64,000 nt of DNA from Clostridium felsineum DSM 794 (lineage in GTDB: Bacteria; Bacillota; Clostridia; Clostridiales; Clostridiaceae), in assembly GCF_002006355.2 (NCBI RefSeq), contig NZ_CP096980.1:3224001-3288000 (forward strand), given 5' to 3'. The translations under genes were made by a program, and so were the position numbers. The notes under the pieces were generated by a model, which saw only the letters and a list, made by a program, of their open reading frames with translations, had not been told where the DNA came from and searched no databases. This document shows positions 51,720-60,926 of the stretch, one piece after another. Every line of letters starts with the position of its first letter. The first letter of the stretch is position 1.

Positions 51720-52475
51720 TCAATCGCAAATTAATTTTGAAATATCAGATTTAGGTTCATAATACCAATTATCTACATTATTTATAACAAATTTATTTAC
51801 ATTTTTATAATATGTAATTTTCACATAAGAACCATCTTTATAACATACATTAATTTCCTTACCATTTCCCTTTTTATCTACTGCTAATCCTATATTATGT
51901 ACTGTTGAATCTTCAAGAACATTTAAAAATTTTTTCATCAAATTACCATCAAGTATTTTAATTTTACTATTTCCAAGCCCATCATTTATATCATTTATTT
52001 CCACGTCATTCACATTTCTAAATTCTAATTTAGAAGGATCTAGCTTTTCAGGTCGCGGTGGTAAATTTTCATTTAATGAGGTTACACCGCAAACTTCTCT
52101 AAACACTTTTAAATATGCACCTATTACACTATTATTTTTATATATAACAACTGCTTTAAGTTCTTTACCATCCATTGGCTGTGATTTTTCATGTACGCTA
52201 TAAGTTACTGATTTGACCTTTTGTCCTGCATATTTTTTAAGATTCAGTCCACTTAAGCTTGATGCAGCATTATATATATTTAACCTATAGCTGCCCTTAC
52301 CTGGAAGTCTATTTTCTCTAATCTCTTCTTTCTTATTTATTTCAAGACCATATCTGGCAAGTAAACTTTTAGCTTGTCCGTTAGTCTCCTCTGATTTTAC
52401 CTGCTTGAATGAAACTATTGCTATTATTAATATAAAAAACATAGCTAATACTACTATTTTATTTCGTTTATTCAT
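51720..52475 (-). CDS. DUF4830-like exported protein
   Basis: A 251-residue protein with an N-terminal membrane anchor or signal (residues 7-24). The region AKSLLARYGLEINKKEEI, followed by LNLKKYAGQKVKSVTYSV, KAVVIYKNNSVIGAYLKV and VCGVTSLN, follows the DUF4830 pattern (secreted/anchored proteins of unknown role in clostridia and bacilli). The C-terminal half has a repeat of short strands (NVCYKDGSYVKITYYKNVNKFVINN). Start behind GAGAGGG. Role unknown. Confidence 0.65.
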   Translation of the reverse strand: MNKRNKIVVLAMFFILIIAIVSFKQVKSEETNGQAKSLLARYGLEINKKEEIRENRLPGKGSYRLNIYNAASSLSGLNLKKYAGQKVKSVTYSVHEKSQPMDGKELKAVVIYKNNSVIGAYLKVFREVCGVTSLNENLPPRPEKLDPSKLEFRNVNDVEINDINDGLGNSKIKILDGNLMKKFLNVLEDSTVHNIGLAVDKKGNGKEINVCYKDGSYVKITYYKNVNKFVINNVDNWYYEPKSDISKLICD

Positions 52476-52788
52476 CTCAAAACCCTCTCAAAACAAAGTA
52501 AATAACTTTTTTTACTTTATTATAGCATATTTCATAAAATGTCATTATAAAGTTTTTATGAATTTCTTTACCTTTTATTAACAATTTCAAAATTTTTCTA
52601 CTTGAATTTTGCGTATAATGCAATAACAAGCGAAATATCATTTTATATATTTATTTATTAAAATTATTATTACCTAACATTAATGCATATGTAAAAAAGT
52701 AAGCGAACCGTTTCAGCTTAAGTAAATTTAAGTATTTCAGCGTATATTCATATTTCTATAGGCATTTTTTGCTATTATGGCTGTTTTT
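52476..52788. other. Gene-free region upstream of the pectinesterase operon
   Basis: No supported reading frame. From about 52727 it is similar to 57627-57814 upstream of the third pectinesterase gene (shared AAGTATTT, CATATTCATATTT and the operator-promoter block). It presumably also contains the promoter of the divergent DUF4830-like gene. Confidence 0.5.
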
Positions 52789-52857
52789 TGTAATCGATAA
52801 CATTGATTTTTAATTTCACCTTATCTATAATTAATTACATGGTTGTTAACGTTTTCA
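52789..52857 (+). promoter_or_regulatory. Pectinesterase operon promoter with two cre/LacI-type operators
   Basis: Operator 1 TGTAATCGATAACA (52789-52802) abuts the -35 box TTGATT (52803-52808). The -10 box TATAAT (52826-52831) is 17 bp further. Operator 2 TGTTAACGTTTTCA (52844-52857) begins 12 bp after -10. Both operators fit the cre consensus (TG-N4-CG-N4-CA). The arrangement is repeated exactly at 57696-57764. Confidence 0.78.
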
Positions 52858-52894
52858 GTCATTATTATATTTTATTGCTAGGAGGTATTATAAA

Positions 52895-54031
52895 ATGAAA
52901 AAAAAATTTATAGCCGCTCTTATTTTAGCCGTAACTACTACTCTTTTAGTTTTAGGTACAGGTAATTCAAGAGCGTATGCTGCATCAACTTATAATTCTA
53001 TAGTAGATAGCTCTTTTAAAGGTACTGATGGAACAAAACTCAATGGAATACCAACTTATAAAACTATAACTTCAGCTCTTAATAATGCTCCAGCTTCCTC
53101 CAATGTAAGCTACAAAATATACATAAAAACTGGAACATATTATGAAAAATTGAATATAAATAAGCCCAATATATATTTTGTAGGCGAGAATGAAAATACT
53201 ACAAAATTAACCTATAATGTTGCCAGTGGCTCTAAAAAAAATGATGGAACAACCTATGGAACTTCTGGTTCTGCTAGTCTAAACGTTTCTTCTCCAAGTT
53301 TTGGTGCTGAAAATTTAACTATAGAAAATAGCTTTGATTATCCAAAAAACCTGGCAAAAAAAAGCAATGATCCGTCCAAACTCCAAAGTGCACAAGCCGT
53401 TGCCCTGAATTTATCCGGTTCTAGCAATAAAGCTTATTTTAAAAACTGTAAAATAACAGGCTATCAAGACACTTTATGCAGTAACACTGGAACCTCTTAT
53501 TTTACAAATTGTTATATCTCTGGTTGTATTGATTTTATTTTTGGAGCTGGTCAGTCTTTTTTTAATAGCTGCAATATTGTATCAGTTGATATGAAAACAC
53601 CTTCAAACAACGGTTATATTACTGCCGCAAGTACAAATATATCAAATAAATATGGTTTTGTTTTCTACAAATGTAGCCTTCAAAAACAAACTTCAACAAT
53701 GGCCACAAACTCTGTTTCCCTTGGGAGACCTTGGCATCCTACTATAACACTTAGTAATGGAACTAGAGAAGCTGACCCTAATGCCATTGCCAGCGTAATC
53801 TACATGTATTGTAACATGGATAATCACATTAAAAGCTCTGGTTGGGATTCTATGACTGGAATTGGTCCAGATGGTAAAACTAAAATATTTACACCTGGAG
53901 AATCTAGATTTTATGAGTATCAAAATAAGGGACCTGGAAATATAGTTAATTCCTCAAGAAAGCAACTTAATGATACTGACGCTTTAAAGGTTACAATAAA
54001 AAATGTTTTAAATGGATGGAATCCACAATAA
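52895..54031 (+). CDS. Secreted pectin methylesterase, copy 1
   Basis: A 378-residue CE8 pectinesterase. A signal peptide ends near residue 30 (AYAAST). The catalytic blocks are GYQDTL (Gln), DFIFGAG (Asp nucleophile) and GRPWHP (Arg). The repeated NSIVDSSFKG...PTYKTITSALNNAP beginning is shared by all three copies. It removes methyl esters from homogalacturonan, releasing methanol and opening pectin to lyases. It is the first gene of a two-gene operon and is more diverged from copies 2 and 3 than those are from each other. Confidence 0.95.
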   Translation: MKKKFIAALILAVTTTLLVLGTGNSRAYAASTYNSIVDSSFKGTDGTKLNGIPTYKTITSALNNAPASSNVSYKIYIKTGTYYEKLNINKPNIYFVGENENTTKLTYNVASGSKKNDGTTYGTSGSASLNVSSPSFGAENLTIENSFDYPKNLAKKSNDPSKLQSAQAVALNLSGSSNKAYFKNCKITGYQDTLCSNTGTSYFTNCYISGCIDFIFGAGQSFFNSCNIVSVDMKTPSNNGYITAASTNISNKYGFVFYKCSLQKQTSTMATNSVSLGRPWHPTITLSNGTREADPNAIASVIYMYCNMDNHIKSSGWDSMTGIGPDGKTKIFTPGESRFYEYQNKGPGNIVNSSRKQLNDTDALKVTIKNVLNGWNPQ

Positions 54032-54057
54032 AAATATTATTAAAGGTGGTATATAAA

Positions 54058-55191
54058 ATGAAAAAGAATTCTATTCTTGCAATGACTGCAATATGCGGTA
54101 CTTTATTAATTGGTGGCTTAGGCATTTCTACAAAAGCTCATGCTGCTACTAATTATAATTCTATTGTAGACAGTAAATTCACTGGAGTTAATGGTTCAAA
54201 TGTAAATGGTGTTCCAACTTACAAGGACATGACTTCTGCACTTACAAATGCTCCTTCTGATTCAAAAAAACCTTATACTATATTCATTAAAGCTGGTAGT
54301 TATCACGAAAAAATAACCGTTGATAAACCAAACATTCACTTTGTAGGTGAAAGCGAAAACTCAACAAAATTAACCTATGATGTGGCAAGTGGAACAAAAA
54401 AGACTGATGGCACAACTTATGGTACCTTTGATACTGCAAGTGTATCCGTAATAGCTCCAGATTTTAGTGCTGAAAATGTAACTTTTGAAAATGCTTTCGA
54501 TTATCCAGGAAATGCAGCTAAATCAGCTGATGATCCAACAAAGATAGCTGATGCTCAAGCTGTTGCTTTAAAATTAGATGTAAACAGCGAGAGGGCTTAC
54601 TTTAAAAATTGTAAAATGACAGGATATCAAGATACCTTATATGCAAATGAAGGAACTGCTTACTTTAAGAACTGTTATATTACTGGAAATGTAGACTTCA
54701 TCTTTGGTGCAGGACAAACCTACTTTGATAAGTGTGATATTGTATCAATTGATAGAAAAGATCCTGTTAATAACGGTTATATAACTGCTCCAAGCACTCT
54801 TATTAGTAATAAGTATGGTTTCGTTTTCCATAAATGCAATATAAAAAAGCAAACTAATGTTATGGCTGCAAATACTGTTGGTCTAGGAAGACCTTGGCAT
54901 CCAACTACAACCTTCCCTGATGGAAGATATGCAAACCCAAATGCCATAGGAAGCTCTGTCTACATTAATTGTCATATGGATAATCATATTACAACTGTTG
55001 GTTGGGCAAGTATGTCCGGAAAAGATATAAACGGAAATAAAATTTGGTTTACCCCTGCAAGTTCACGTTTCTTTGAATATAAAAGTAGAGGTGAGGGTGC
55101 TACTATAAATGCTGATAGACGTCAACTTACTGAAAAAGAAGCAAAAGATTACTCTAAAAAGAAAGTTTTAAATGGTTGGAATCCAGAGTAG
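54058..55191 (+). CDS. Secreted pectin methylesterase, copy 2
   Basis: A 377-residue CE8 enzyme with signal peptide (cleavage near AHAAT) and catalytic blocks GYQDTL, DFIFGAG and LGRPWHP. ATG 54058 is the start, preceded by AAAGGTGG; the frame's earlier ATG at 54016 lies inside copy 1. Only 26 bp separate it from copy 1, and it has no promoter of its own that I can see, so it is co-transcribed. The leader AAAGGTGGTATATAAA and the signal sequence are nearly the same as in copy 3, pointing to a recent duplication. Confidence 0.95.
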   Translation: MKKNSILAMTAICGTLLIGGLGISTKAHAATNYNSIVDSKFTGVNGSNVNGVPTYKDMTSALTNAPSDSKKPYTIFIKAGSYHEKITVDKPNIHFVGESENSTKLTYDVASGTKKTDGTTYGTFDTASVSVIAPDFSAENVTFENAFDYPGNAAKSADDPTKIADAQAVALKLDVNSERAYFKNCKMTGYQDTLYANEGTAYFKNCYITGNVDFIFGAGQTYFDKCDIVSIDRKDPVNNGYITAPSTLISNKYGFVFHKCNIKKQTNVMAANTVGLGRPWHPTTTFPDGRYANPNAIGSSVYINCHMDNHITTVGWASMSGKDINGNKIWFTPASSRFFEYKSRGEGATINADRRQLTEKEAKDYSKKKVLNGWNPE

Positions 55192-55200
55192 TTTTAATAA

Positions 55201-55238
55201 AAATGCTGCAAAACAAATAGTGTCTTGCAGCATTTTTT
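55201..55238. terminator. Bidirectional terminator after pectinesterase copy 2
   Basis: Perfect 11-bp stem AAATGCTGCAA (55201-55211) with TTGCAGCATTT (55225-55235), then a T-run. It also lies just beyond the stop of the convergent GH4 gene. Confidence 0.87.
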
Positions 55239-55245
55239 ATTAATT

Positions 55246-56592
55246 TTATTGGTTTTCTAGTTCTTCTATTTTTTCTTTAAATTGAGGTAGATGATTTTTA
55301 TGGGCAATTAGCATTTCATCTAAGAGATCTTTAGCAATTTGTCCACTAGGTATAAGAGGGTTTATTGTGAAAGCATGCAGTGCCTTATTATAATTTCCTG
55401 TGTAGGCTGCTTCAATTACAGTTTCCTCCATACCCTTCATGTGCTGAAGTAAAGCTCTTGGTGCAGAATGGAATTTCCCCCAATTAAGAGGTTCTGGACC
55501 CTTTGAAGTTATAATTGATGATACCTCTACAATCGAATCATAAGGCAGTTCTGATATAGTTCCATTATTTCTAGTACTAACAACCATCTCTGTCTTTTTA
55601 TCGTTGTAAATAGAATTAATCACTTCACAGGCAGCATCTGAATAATAAGCTCCACCACGCTTTGAAAGCTGTTCTGGTTTATGGTCTAAGTTAATATCTT
55701 TATATAATTCAAATAATTGTGCTTCTAACTTTTTCACCACTTCAGCTCTTGTTTCACCCTTTTTAAATTCCTCCAATTCATTTTTTAACATATCATCTGA
55801 AACATAATAATAGCGGTGATATGAACATGGGAGAAGTGCTAAATCTTTGATTTGTTCATAAAGCATTTTTATATCCTTTATATTTTCCATTCCTTTAAAT
55901 TTCTTAGTACTATTTGGATTATAAACAGTTTCTATAATTTCATTAGTTCTTTCTTTTCCTGTTTTATCCCAAACACGATGCCAATGGAAATGATTCAAGC
56001 CCGCAAATTTAAAATTCAAATCTTCAACTGGTATGTCTAAAGCTTCACTTGCCATCATCATATATCTTATAGGAACATTACATAATCCAACAGTCTTTTC
56101 AAATCCACCATACTTGATGGCTGCTTCTGTAATCATTCCTGATGGATTTGTAAAATTAATAAGCCATGCATTTGGACATAATTCTTTTATATCTTTAATA
56201 ATATCAAGTATAACTGGTATAGTTCTAAAAGCTTTAAAAATACCCCCAGCTCCATTAGTTTCTTGTCCTAGAATTCCATGACTTAATGGAATTCTTTCAT
56301 CCTTAATTCTCGCATCTAAAAGTCCAACTCTAAATTGGGTTGTTACAAAATCTGCATCCTTTAAAGCCTCTCTACGATCTAATGTTAAATGAACCTCACA
56401 TGGATATCCTGATGCCTCCCACATTCTTTTTGCCATATCTCCAACTATTTGTAATTTCTCTTTTCCCTCTTCAATATCAACTAACCAAATTTCTGTAATT
56501 GGTAATTCCTTATAACGCTTGATAAAACCCTCCATTAGTTCTGGAGTGTAACTGCTGCCTCCACCAATTGTAACGATTTTTAATTTTTTCAT
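55246..56592 (-). CDS. GH4 6-phospho-beta-glucosidase (LicH/CelF type)
   Basis: A 448-residue NAD+- and Mn2+-dependent glycosidase. The dinucleotide motif is IVTIGGGSSYTPELMEGF. NFTNPSGMITEA and GLCNVPIR hold the metal-binding Cys (C-N-x-P), and GLNHFHW the metal-binding His. GH4 enzymes use a redox-elimination mechanism on 6-phospho-glycosides, with the 6-phospho-beta-glucosidase branch showing this CNxP form. Its PTS transporter is not adjacent. The RpiR gene immediately upstream on the same strand is the probable regulator. Confidence 0.92.
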   Translation of the reverse strand: MKKLKIVTIGGGSSYTPELMEGFIKRYKELPITEIWLVDIEEGKEKLQIVGDMAKRMWEASGYPCEVHLTLDRREALKDADFVTTQFRVGLLDARIKDERIPLSHGILGQETNGAGGIFKAFRTIPVILDIIKDIKELCPNAWLINFTNPSGMITEAAIKYGGFEKTVGLCNVPIRYMMMASEALDIPVEDLNFKFAGLNHFHWHRVWDKTGKERTNEIIETVYNPNSTKKFKGMENIKDIKMLYEQIKDLALLPCSYHRYYYVSDDMLKNELEEFKKGETRAEVVKKLEAQLFELYKDINLDHKPEQLSKRGGAYYSDAACEVINSIYNDKKTEMVVSTRNNGTISELPYDSIVEVSSIITSKGPEPLNWGKFHSAPRALLQHMKGMEETVIEAAYTGNYNKALHAFTINPLIPSGQIAKDLLDEMLIAHKNHLPQFKEKIEELENQ

Positions 56593-56682
56593 ACGCTCTA
56601 CCTCCTCATAGACAAAAAGAAACTTTGCTTGTCTTTCTTATGCCTTGAGTTTATCACAATATGAAAAAATCTGACCCATCTA

Positions 56683-56701
56683 GTGAAATCGTTTTTTTCA
56701 C
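56683..56701. promoter_or_regulatory. Probable RpiR operator before the GH4 gene
   Basis: GTGAAA (56683-56688) and TTTCAC (56696-56701) form an inverted repeat in the gap between the RpiR and GH4 genes, the kind of site (TGAAA-N-TTTCA) bound by RpiR-family regulators. Confidence 0.5.
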
Positions 56702-56713
56702 AATCTGAAAATT

Positions 56714-57523
56714 TTACACTAAATCGTCATGATAATAAGTCAAATAATATCTATTTAACATAACCTCTATAAAAACCATCAATTTATATCTTCCACCTTT
56801 TGAGGAATCAAAATCACCCATATAAAGAATTTCATCAAACATATTTGATAGCCTTATCCTTGGATTTTGAGTTATAAGCACAAGCTTCTCCCCTTTTGTC
56901 TTAGCTTTTACTATAATTTCTCTAGAAGACTCTATAAAATTTCCATCTACTGAAAAAAACAAAGACAGCTTACTTTTTTCCGGTGCACTCAAATCTAAAT
57001 TTGATAAATCATAATATTCACAGTACTTTCCAAAGGAGATCATGGATAATTGATAATGCCTAGCTAAAGAACCTGGAAGTAAAAAACCATATATTGATAT
57101 ATGCTCACTTGAATAAATCATTTCATTTATTTTATCAATTTTTTTGAACTCCATATTCCCTTTTAATCTTTTTAGTGAACTGCAAATTATATCTATATAA
57201 TTATTAAAAATCTCCTCATCATGGAGCTTATCGAATTTCAAATCTTCAAGATTGTCATTCATGCTTATAAATCTATTAACCTTACTAGATTTAGATAATT
57301 CCTTTAATTCAATAAAATTTCTATACCCTATACTTCTAACAAATCTTGATATTGTAGATGTTGAGGTAAACGATAACAAAGCCATTTTTTCAATGGTCAT
57401 ATGCTCAAACTTATTTATATTTTCTATTAAAGTTTTTGCTATGGCCCTATATGGATCATTTGCATCAGATTGATTTATTATTTTTTGCAATTTAAGATAC
57501 AATTCACTGTTATAATTTCGCAT
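56714..57523 (-). CDS. RpiR-family transcriptional regulator
   Basis: A 269-residue regulator. The N-terminal RpiR helix-turn-helix contains the pattern FEHMTIEKMALLSFTSTSTISRFVRSIGYRNFIELK. The C-terminal SIS domain (about residues 125-250: ISIYGFLLPGSLARHYQLSM, EKLVLITQNPRIRLSNM) binds phosphosugars. ATG 57523 is chosen because GGAGG is five bases upstream. It is encoded directly before the GH4 gene, whose phosphorylated substrate may be its effector. Confidence 0.9.
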   Translation of the reverse strand: MRNYNSELYLKLQKIINQSDANDPYRAIAKTLIENINKFEHMTIEKMALLSFTSTSTISRFVRSIGYRNFIELKELSKSSKVNRFISMNDNLEDLKFDKLHDEEIFNNYIDIICSSLKRLKGNMEFKKIDKINEMIYSSEHISIYGFLLPGSLARHYQLSMISFGKYCEYYDLSNLDLSAPEKSKLSLFFSVDGNFIESSREIIVKAKTKGEKLVLITQNPRIRLSNMFDEILYMGDFDSSKGGRYKLMVFIEVMLNRYYLTYYHDDLV

Positions 57524-57695
57524 AAATACCTCCAACACTAATTAAATATATTTCCATATATATATATTATCATAAAATAACAAATTCATTAACTTAATTG
57601 TTTTGAGTAAAATTTTTGTTTAATAGAAGAATTTTCAAGTATTTTAACGCATATTCATATTTTTCTAGGGATCTTTTGCTAAAATGCCTGTTTTT

Positions 57696-57764
57696 TGTAA
57701 TCGATAACATTGATTTTTTCTTTTCCGCTTTATATAATTAATCACATAACTGTTAACGTTTTCA
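57696..57764 (+). promoter_or_regulatory. Promoter of pectinesterase copy 3 with two cre/LacI-type operators
   Basis: Operator 1 TGTAATCGATAACA (57696-57709), -35 TTGATT (57710-57715), -10 TATAAT (57733-57738, 17-bp spacer) and operator 2 TGTTAACGTTTTCA (57751-57764). Both operator sequences and all spacings are identical to those at 52789-52857. Confidence 0.78.
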
Positions 57765-57813
57765 GGTGTTATGTATTTTAAACTTTCATAAAACATAAAA
57801 GGTGGTATATAAA

Positions 57814-58950
57814 ATGAACAAAAAATCTATTCTTACAATAATCATGACTATATGTGGTACTTTATTAATTAGTGGATTCAGTACTTCCACAAAAACTCAT
57901 GCTGCTACTAATTATAATTCTATTGTTGACAGCGCATTTACTGGTACAAACGGTTCGACTGTAAATGGGATTCCAACCTATAAAGACATGACCTCTGCAC
58001 TTACAAATGCCCCTATTAATTCAACAACACCTTATAATATATTTATCAAAGCTGGTACTTATCATGAAAAATTAACTATTGATAGGCCAAATATACACCT
58101 TATAGGTGAAAATGAGAACACTACAAAATTAAGCTACGACGCAGCTAGTGGAACTAAAAAAGCTGATGGAACAACTTATGGTACCTCTGGTTCTGCAAGT
58201 GTATCGGTTATAGCCCCAGATTTCAGCGCTGAAAATGTAACCTTTGAAAACGCCTTCGATTATCCTTCAAATGCAGCTAAATCCAATGATGATCCTACAA
58301 AATTAGCTTCTCCACAAGCTGTTGCCTTAAAATTAGATGTAAATAGCCAAAGAGCTTACTTTAAAAACTGTAAATTAACTGGATATCAAGATACTCTAGA
58401 AGCAAATGAGGGAACTGCTTATTTTAAAAGATGCTATATTACAGGAAATATAGATTTTATTTTTGGTGCAGGACAAACTTATTTTGATAAATGTGATGTA
58501 GTTTCAATGGATATGAAGAGTACAGTTGACAACGGATATGTTACTGCACCAAGTACCCTTATAACAAATAAATACGGTTTTGTTTTTCATAAATGTAGGC
58601 TAACAAAAGAAAGTAAGTCAATGGCTGCAAATACTGTTGCCCTAGGAAGACCTTGGCACCCAACTACTACCTTCCCTGATGGGAGATATGCAAATCCAAA
58701 TGCCATAGGAAGTTCTGTATATATTAATTGTCATATGGATGATCATATAAAAACCGACGGTTGGTCAAGCATGCCCGGTAAAGACATAAATGGAAACACT
58801 ATTTTATTTACACCTAGCCAATCACGTTTTTTTGAATATAAGAGCAGAGGAAATGGCGCTGTTACAAACACTGACAGAAGACAACTTACTACAGCTGAAG
58901 CTAAGGATTATTCCAAAAACAAAGTTTTAAATGGCTGGAATCCACAGTAG
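57814..58950 (+). CDS. Secreted pectin methylesterase, copy 3
   Basis: A 378-residue CE8 enzyme with signal peptide (cleavage near THAAT) and catalytic blocks GYQDTL, DFIFGAG and LGRPWHP. ATG 57814 follows AAAGGTGG; the frame's GTG at 57802 is within that site. The coding part and ribosome binding site resemble copy 2, whereas the promoter matches that of copy 1. This suggests duplication of the copy 1-copy 2 operon followed by deletion of its first gene. A hairpin terminator follows. Confidence 0.95.
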   Translation: MNKKSILTIIMTICGTLLISGFSTSTKTHAATNYNSIVDSAFTGTNGSTVNGIPTYKDMTSALTNAPINSTTPYNIFIKAGTYHEKLTIDRPNIHLIGENENTTKLSYDAASGTKKADGTTYGTSGSASVSVIAPDFSAENVTFENAFDYPSNAAKSNDDPTKLASPQAVALKLDVNSQRAYFKNCKLTGYQDTLEANEGTAYFKRCYITGNIDFIFGAGQTYFDKCDVVSMDMKSTVDNGYVTAPSTLITNKYGFVFHKCRLTKESKSMAANTVALGRPWHPTTTFPDGRYANPNAIGSSVYINCHMDDHIKTDGWSSMPGKDINGNTILFTPSQSRFFEYKSRGNGAVTNTDRRQLTTAEAKDYSKNKVLNGWNPQ

Positions 58951-58956
58951 GTATAC

Positions 58957-58996
58957 ATACTGCAAAGCTAATATGTGTTTTGCAGTATCTTTTTAT
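58957..58996 (+). terminator. Terminator after pectinesterase copy 3
   Basis: Perfect 10-bp stem ATACTGCAAA (58957-58966) with TTTGCAGTAT (58979-58988), then CTTTTTAT. It is similar in core (CTGCAA/TTGCAG) to the terminator after copy 2, another trace of shared origin. Confidence 0.82.
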
Positions 58997-59104
58997 ATTT
59001 CTTGTTTCATTAATTTTAAATGAATAAATTTTAACCTCTACATAATTTTTATATATATGTATTCATGTATAATTACCTTGTAAGTATTTAAAAGAAGGCT
59101 CCAT

Positions 59105-60103
59105 ATGAATAAAATTAAATTCTTATTTTTATTTATTATTGCACTCATTATTACTACTATATTGGTTTCTACTCCTGAAAGTACCTCAAAGGTTTCAGCT
59201 AATCATATTCTACAATACAGCTTTAGTGTTATTTCTGATACTCACATAGGCGTTGATGAAAGCAAAAACTCTTCTAAAATTGCTAAAAACAAATTGGCTA
59301 TCGCTCTAAAATGTATAGAAAAAAACTTTCCAAAGGATAAATGTATAGTAATAAATGGAGATGTAGTTGATAATTACTACGAATCTTCCTATAATGAATT
59401 GACTAACATTATTTTAAATGTAAACTACTCTAAAAAACTTCCTTACATTTATTTTAATTTAGGAAATCATGAATTTAAATATAATGGTGAAGGTCCATCA
59501 ATATCAGAATGTTATAATGAAAATCTCAATCGATTCATAAATAAAACTCAAAATATTCAAAGTAAATTAACTGCGAACAAAGATATATCCCACACTTTTC
59601 GTAGTACCAATAAACCGTATGATTTACAATACGTAAGCAATACTCCTTTTTTCTTTTTAGGAAGTGATTCTGTAGCTAAAGGAAAAACTAATGACTGTGC
59701 TTATCTTAAATTTAATGATCAATTAAAATCTTTGAACGACAGTATTGGTACCGGATTGTCCTTTATTTTTTGTCACCAGCCTCCCTTTAATACTGTAAAA
59801 GGCTCAAATGCCTCCAATTGCATATCAAATACAAATGAACTTCTAGAGGTATTCAAAAAACATCCCAATGCAATAATGTTCACCGCTCATACTCATAGAA
59901 CCTTTGATAATTCACCTCTTACCTTTGGTAATAACTACAGTAAATTAGGCTCATGTCCTGTAATAACCTCTCCTTCTGTTTTCAGAAGTCTAGAGGGCAT
60001 TCATGTTAATGTATATGAGGATATGATTTCTGTAGAAGGTGTAAAATATCATTCTGATTATCACTGCACAACTAAACCTGATTGGTGTATAACTTTTAGA
60101 TGA
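59105..60103 (+). CDS. Exported metallophosphoesterase (calcineurin-like)
   Basis: A 332-residue protein with an N-terminal signal or anchor (residues 4-22). The binuclear metal motifs are visible in order: ISDTHIG (D-x-H), GDVVDN (G-D-x-x-D), GNHEF (G-N-H-E), CHQPP (H) and TAHTHR (G/A-H-T-H). It should hydrolyse phosphoesters outside the cell, perhaps nucleotides or phosphorylated polymers. It follows pectinesterase copy 3 after a terminator, so it has its own promoter. Confidence 0.88.
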   Translation: MNKIKFLFLFIIALIITTILVSTPESTSKVSANHILQYSFSVISDTHIGVDESKNSSKIAKNKLAIALKCIEKNFPKDKCIVINGDVVDNYYESSYNELTNIILNVNYSKKLPYIYFNLGNHEFKYNGEGPSISECYNENLNRFINKTQNIQSKLTANKDISHTFRSTNKPYDLQYVSNTPFFFLGSDSVAKGKTNDCAYLKFNDQLKSLNDSIGTGLSFIFCHQPPFNTVKGSNASNCISNTNELLEVFKKHPNAIMFTAHTHRTFDNSPLTFGNNYSKLGSCPVITSPSVFRSLEGIHVNVYEDMISVEGVKYHSDYHCTTKPDWCITFR

Positions 60104-60154
60104 TTATTGAATATTTTTATTTCTTAATCTGGAATGCTTAAAAGCTTATCTACA

Positions 60155-60784
60155 TCATGAATACATTTTTCTATTCCACTGTCTATAATGTAGATAACTT
60201 ATCATAACTATAACGGCAAGTACAGCAATAAATATGCATAAGGAGTATTTCATACTTATACCTAAAAAAGTGTATAAAAGAATAATAGGAGTATCCGCTA
60301 TAAATATTGTTAAAATGTACTTGCCAAAAGGCATTCCAGTTAAAACGGAGAAAAAACATACCACATCTGAAGGTACCACTGGTGATGAAACCCCTAAAGC
60401 TAAAATTTTAATATTATTCTTTTGAATCATTGAATATATTTTAGGATATTTATTAATTATTTTTTCTTGATATCCCATACCAATTGTAGCCTTCACAAAT
60501 AAAAACAAAAATATCTCACTCAATAAATTTGCTATTGAAACTAATATAAAAGCTTTTAGTGGATCAAAAAGTACTCCTGCACTAACTATAAAAACAGTAC
60601 ATGGAACAAGAGTAAAAATTCTTAAAGACGCAATTACCAAAAATAATACTGTACTATACTTAGGATATGCTGCTAAAAATCTCGTGATTTTACTCATGCC
60701 ATTAATATACAATTGATATTTAAAAAATATAACTAAAATTACTATCCAAATAAATAAAGCTGTCCATTTAAATAATTTATTCAT
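60155..60784 (-). CDS. TVP38/TMEM64-family membrane protein
   Basis: A 209-residue membrane protein with about five or six helices. The central part (CTVFIVSAGVLFDPLKAFILVSIANLLSEIFLF, then SSPVVPSDVVCFFSVLTGMPFGKYIL) matches the VTT (SNARE-associated/DedA-related) domain. Such proteins are linked to lipid scrambling and membrane homeostasis. Start behind AAAGG. It ends the region before the two-component remnant and has no obvious partner. Confidence 0.87.
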   Translation of the reverse strand: MNKLFKWTALFIWIVILVIFFKYQLYINGMSKITRFLAAYPKYSTVLFLVIASLRIFTLVPCTVFIVSAGVLFDPLKAFILVSIANLLSEIFLFLFVKATIGMGYQEKIINKYPKIYSMIQKNNIKILALGVSSPVVPSDVVCFFSVLTGMPFGKYILTIFIADTPIILLYTFLGISMKYSLCIFIAVLAVIVMISYLHYRQWNRKMYS

Positions 60785-60926
60785 AATTACACCTATACCT
60801 TTACTATTATTTTTGCTACTTGAAAATTATTTACCGTTTTCACTATAAAACTTATTATAAAGATTATTTATTAAATAAAGGTATAAAAAAATATTAAGAT
60901 TTATTAAGGTTTCAGCTAATAACCCC

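Noticed and set aside
52700..52716. GCGAACCGTTTCAG considered as a third cre site upstream of pectinesterase copy 1
   Set aside because: It lacks the 5' TG half-site and is not repeated upstream of copy 3.
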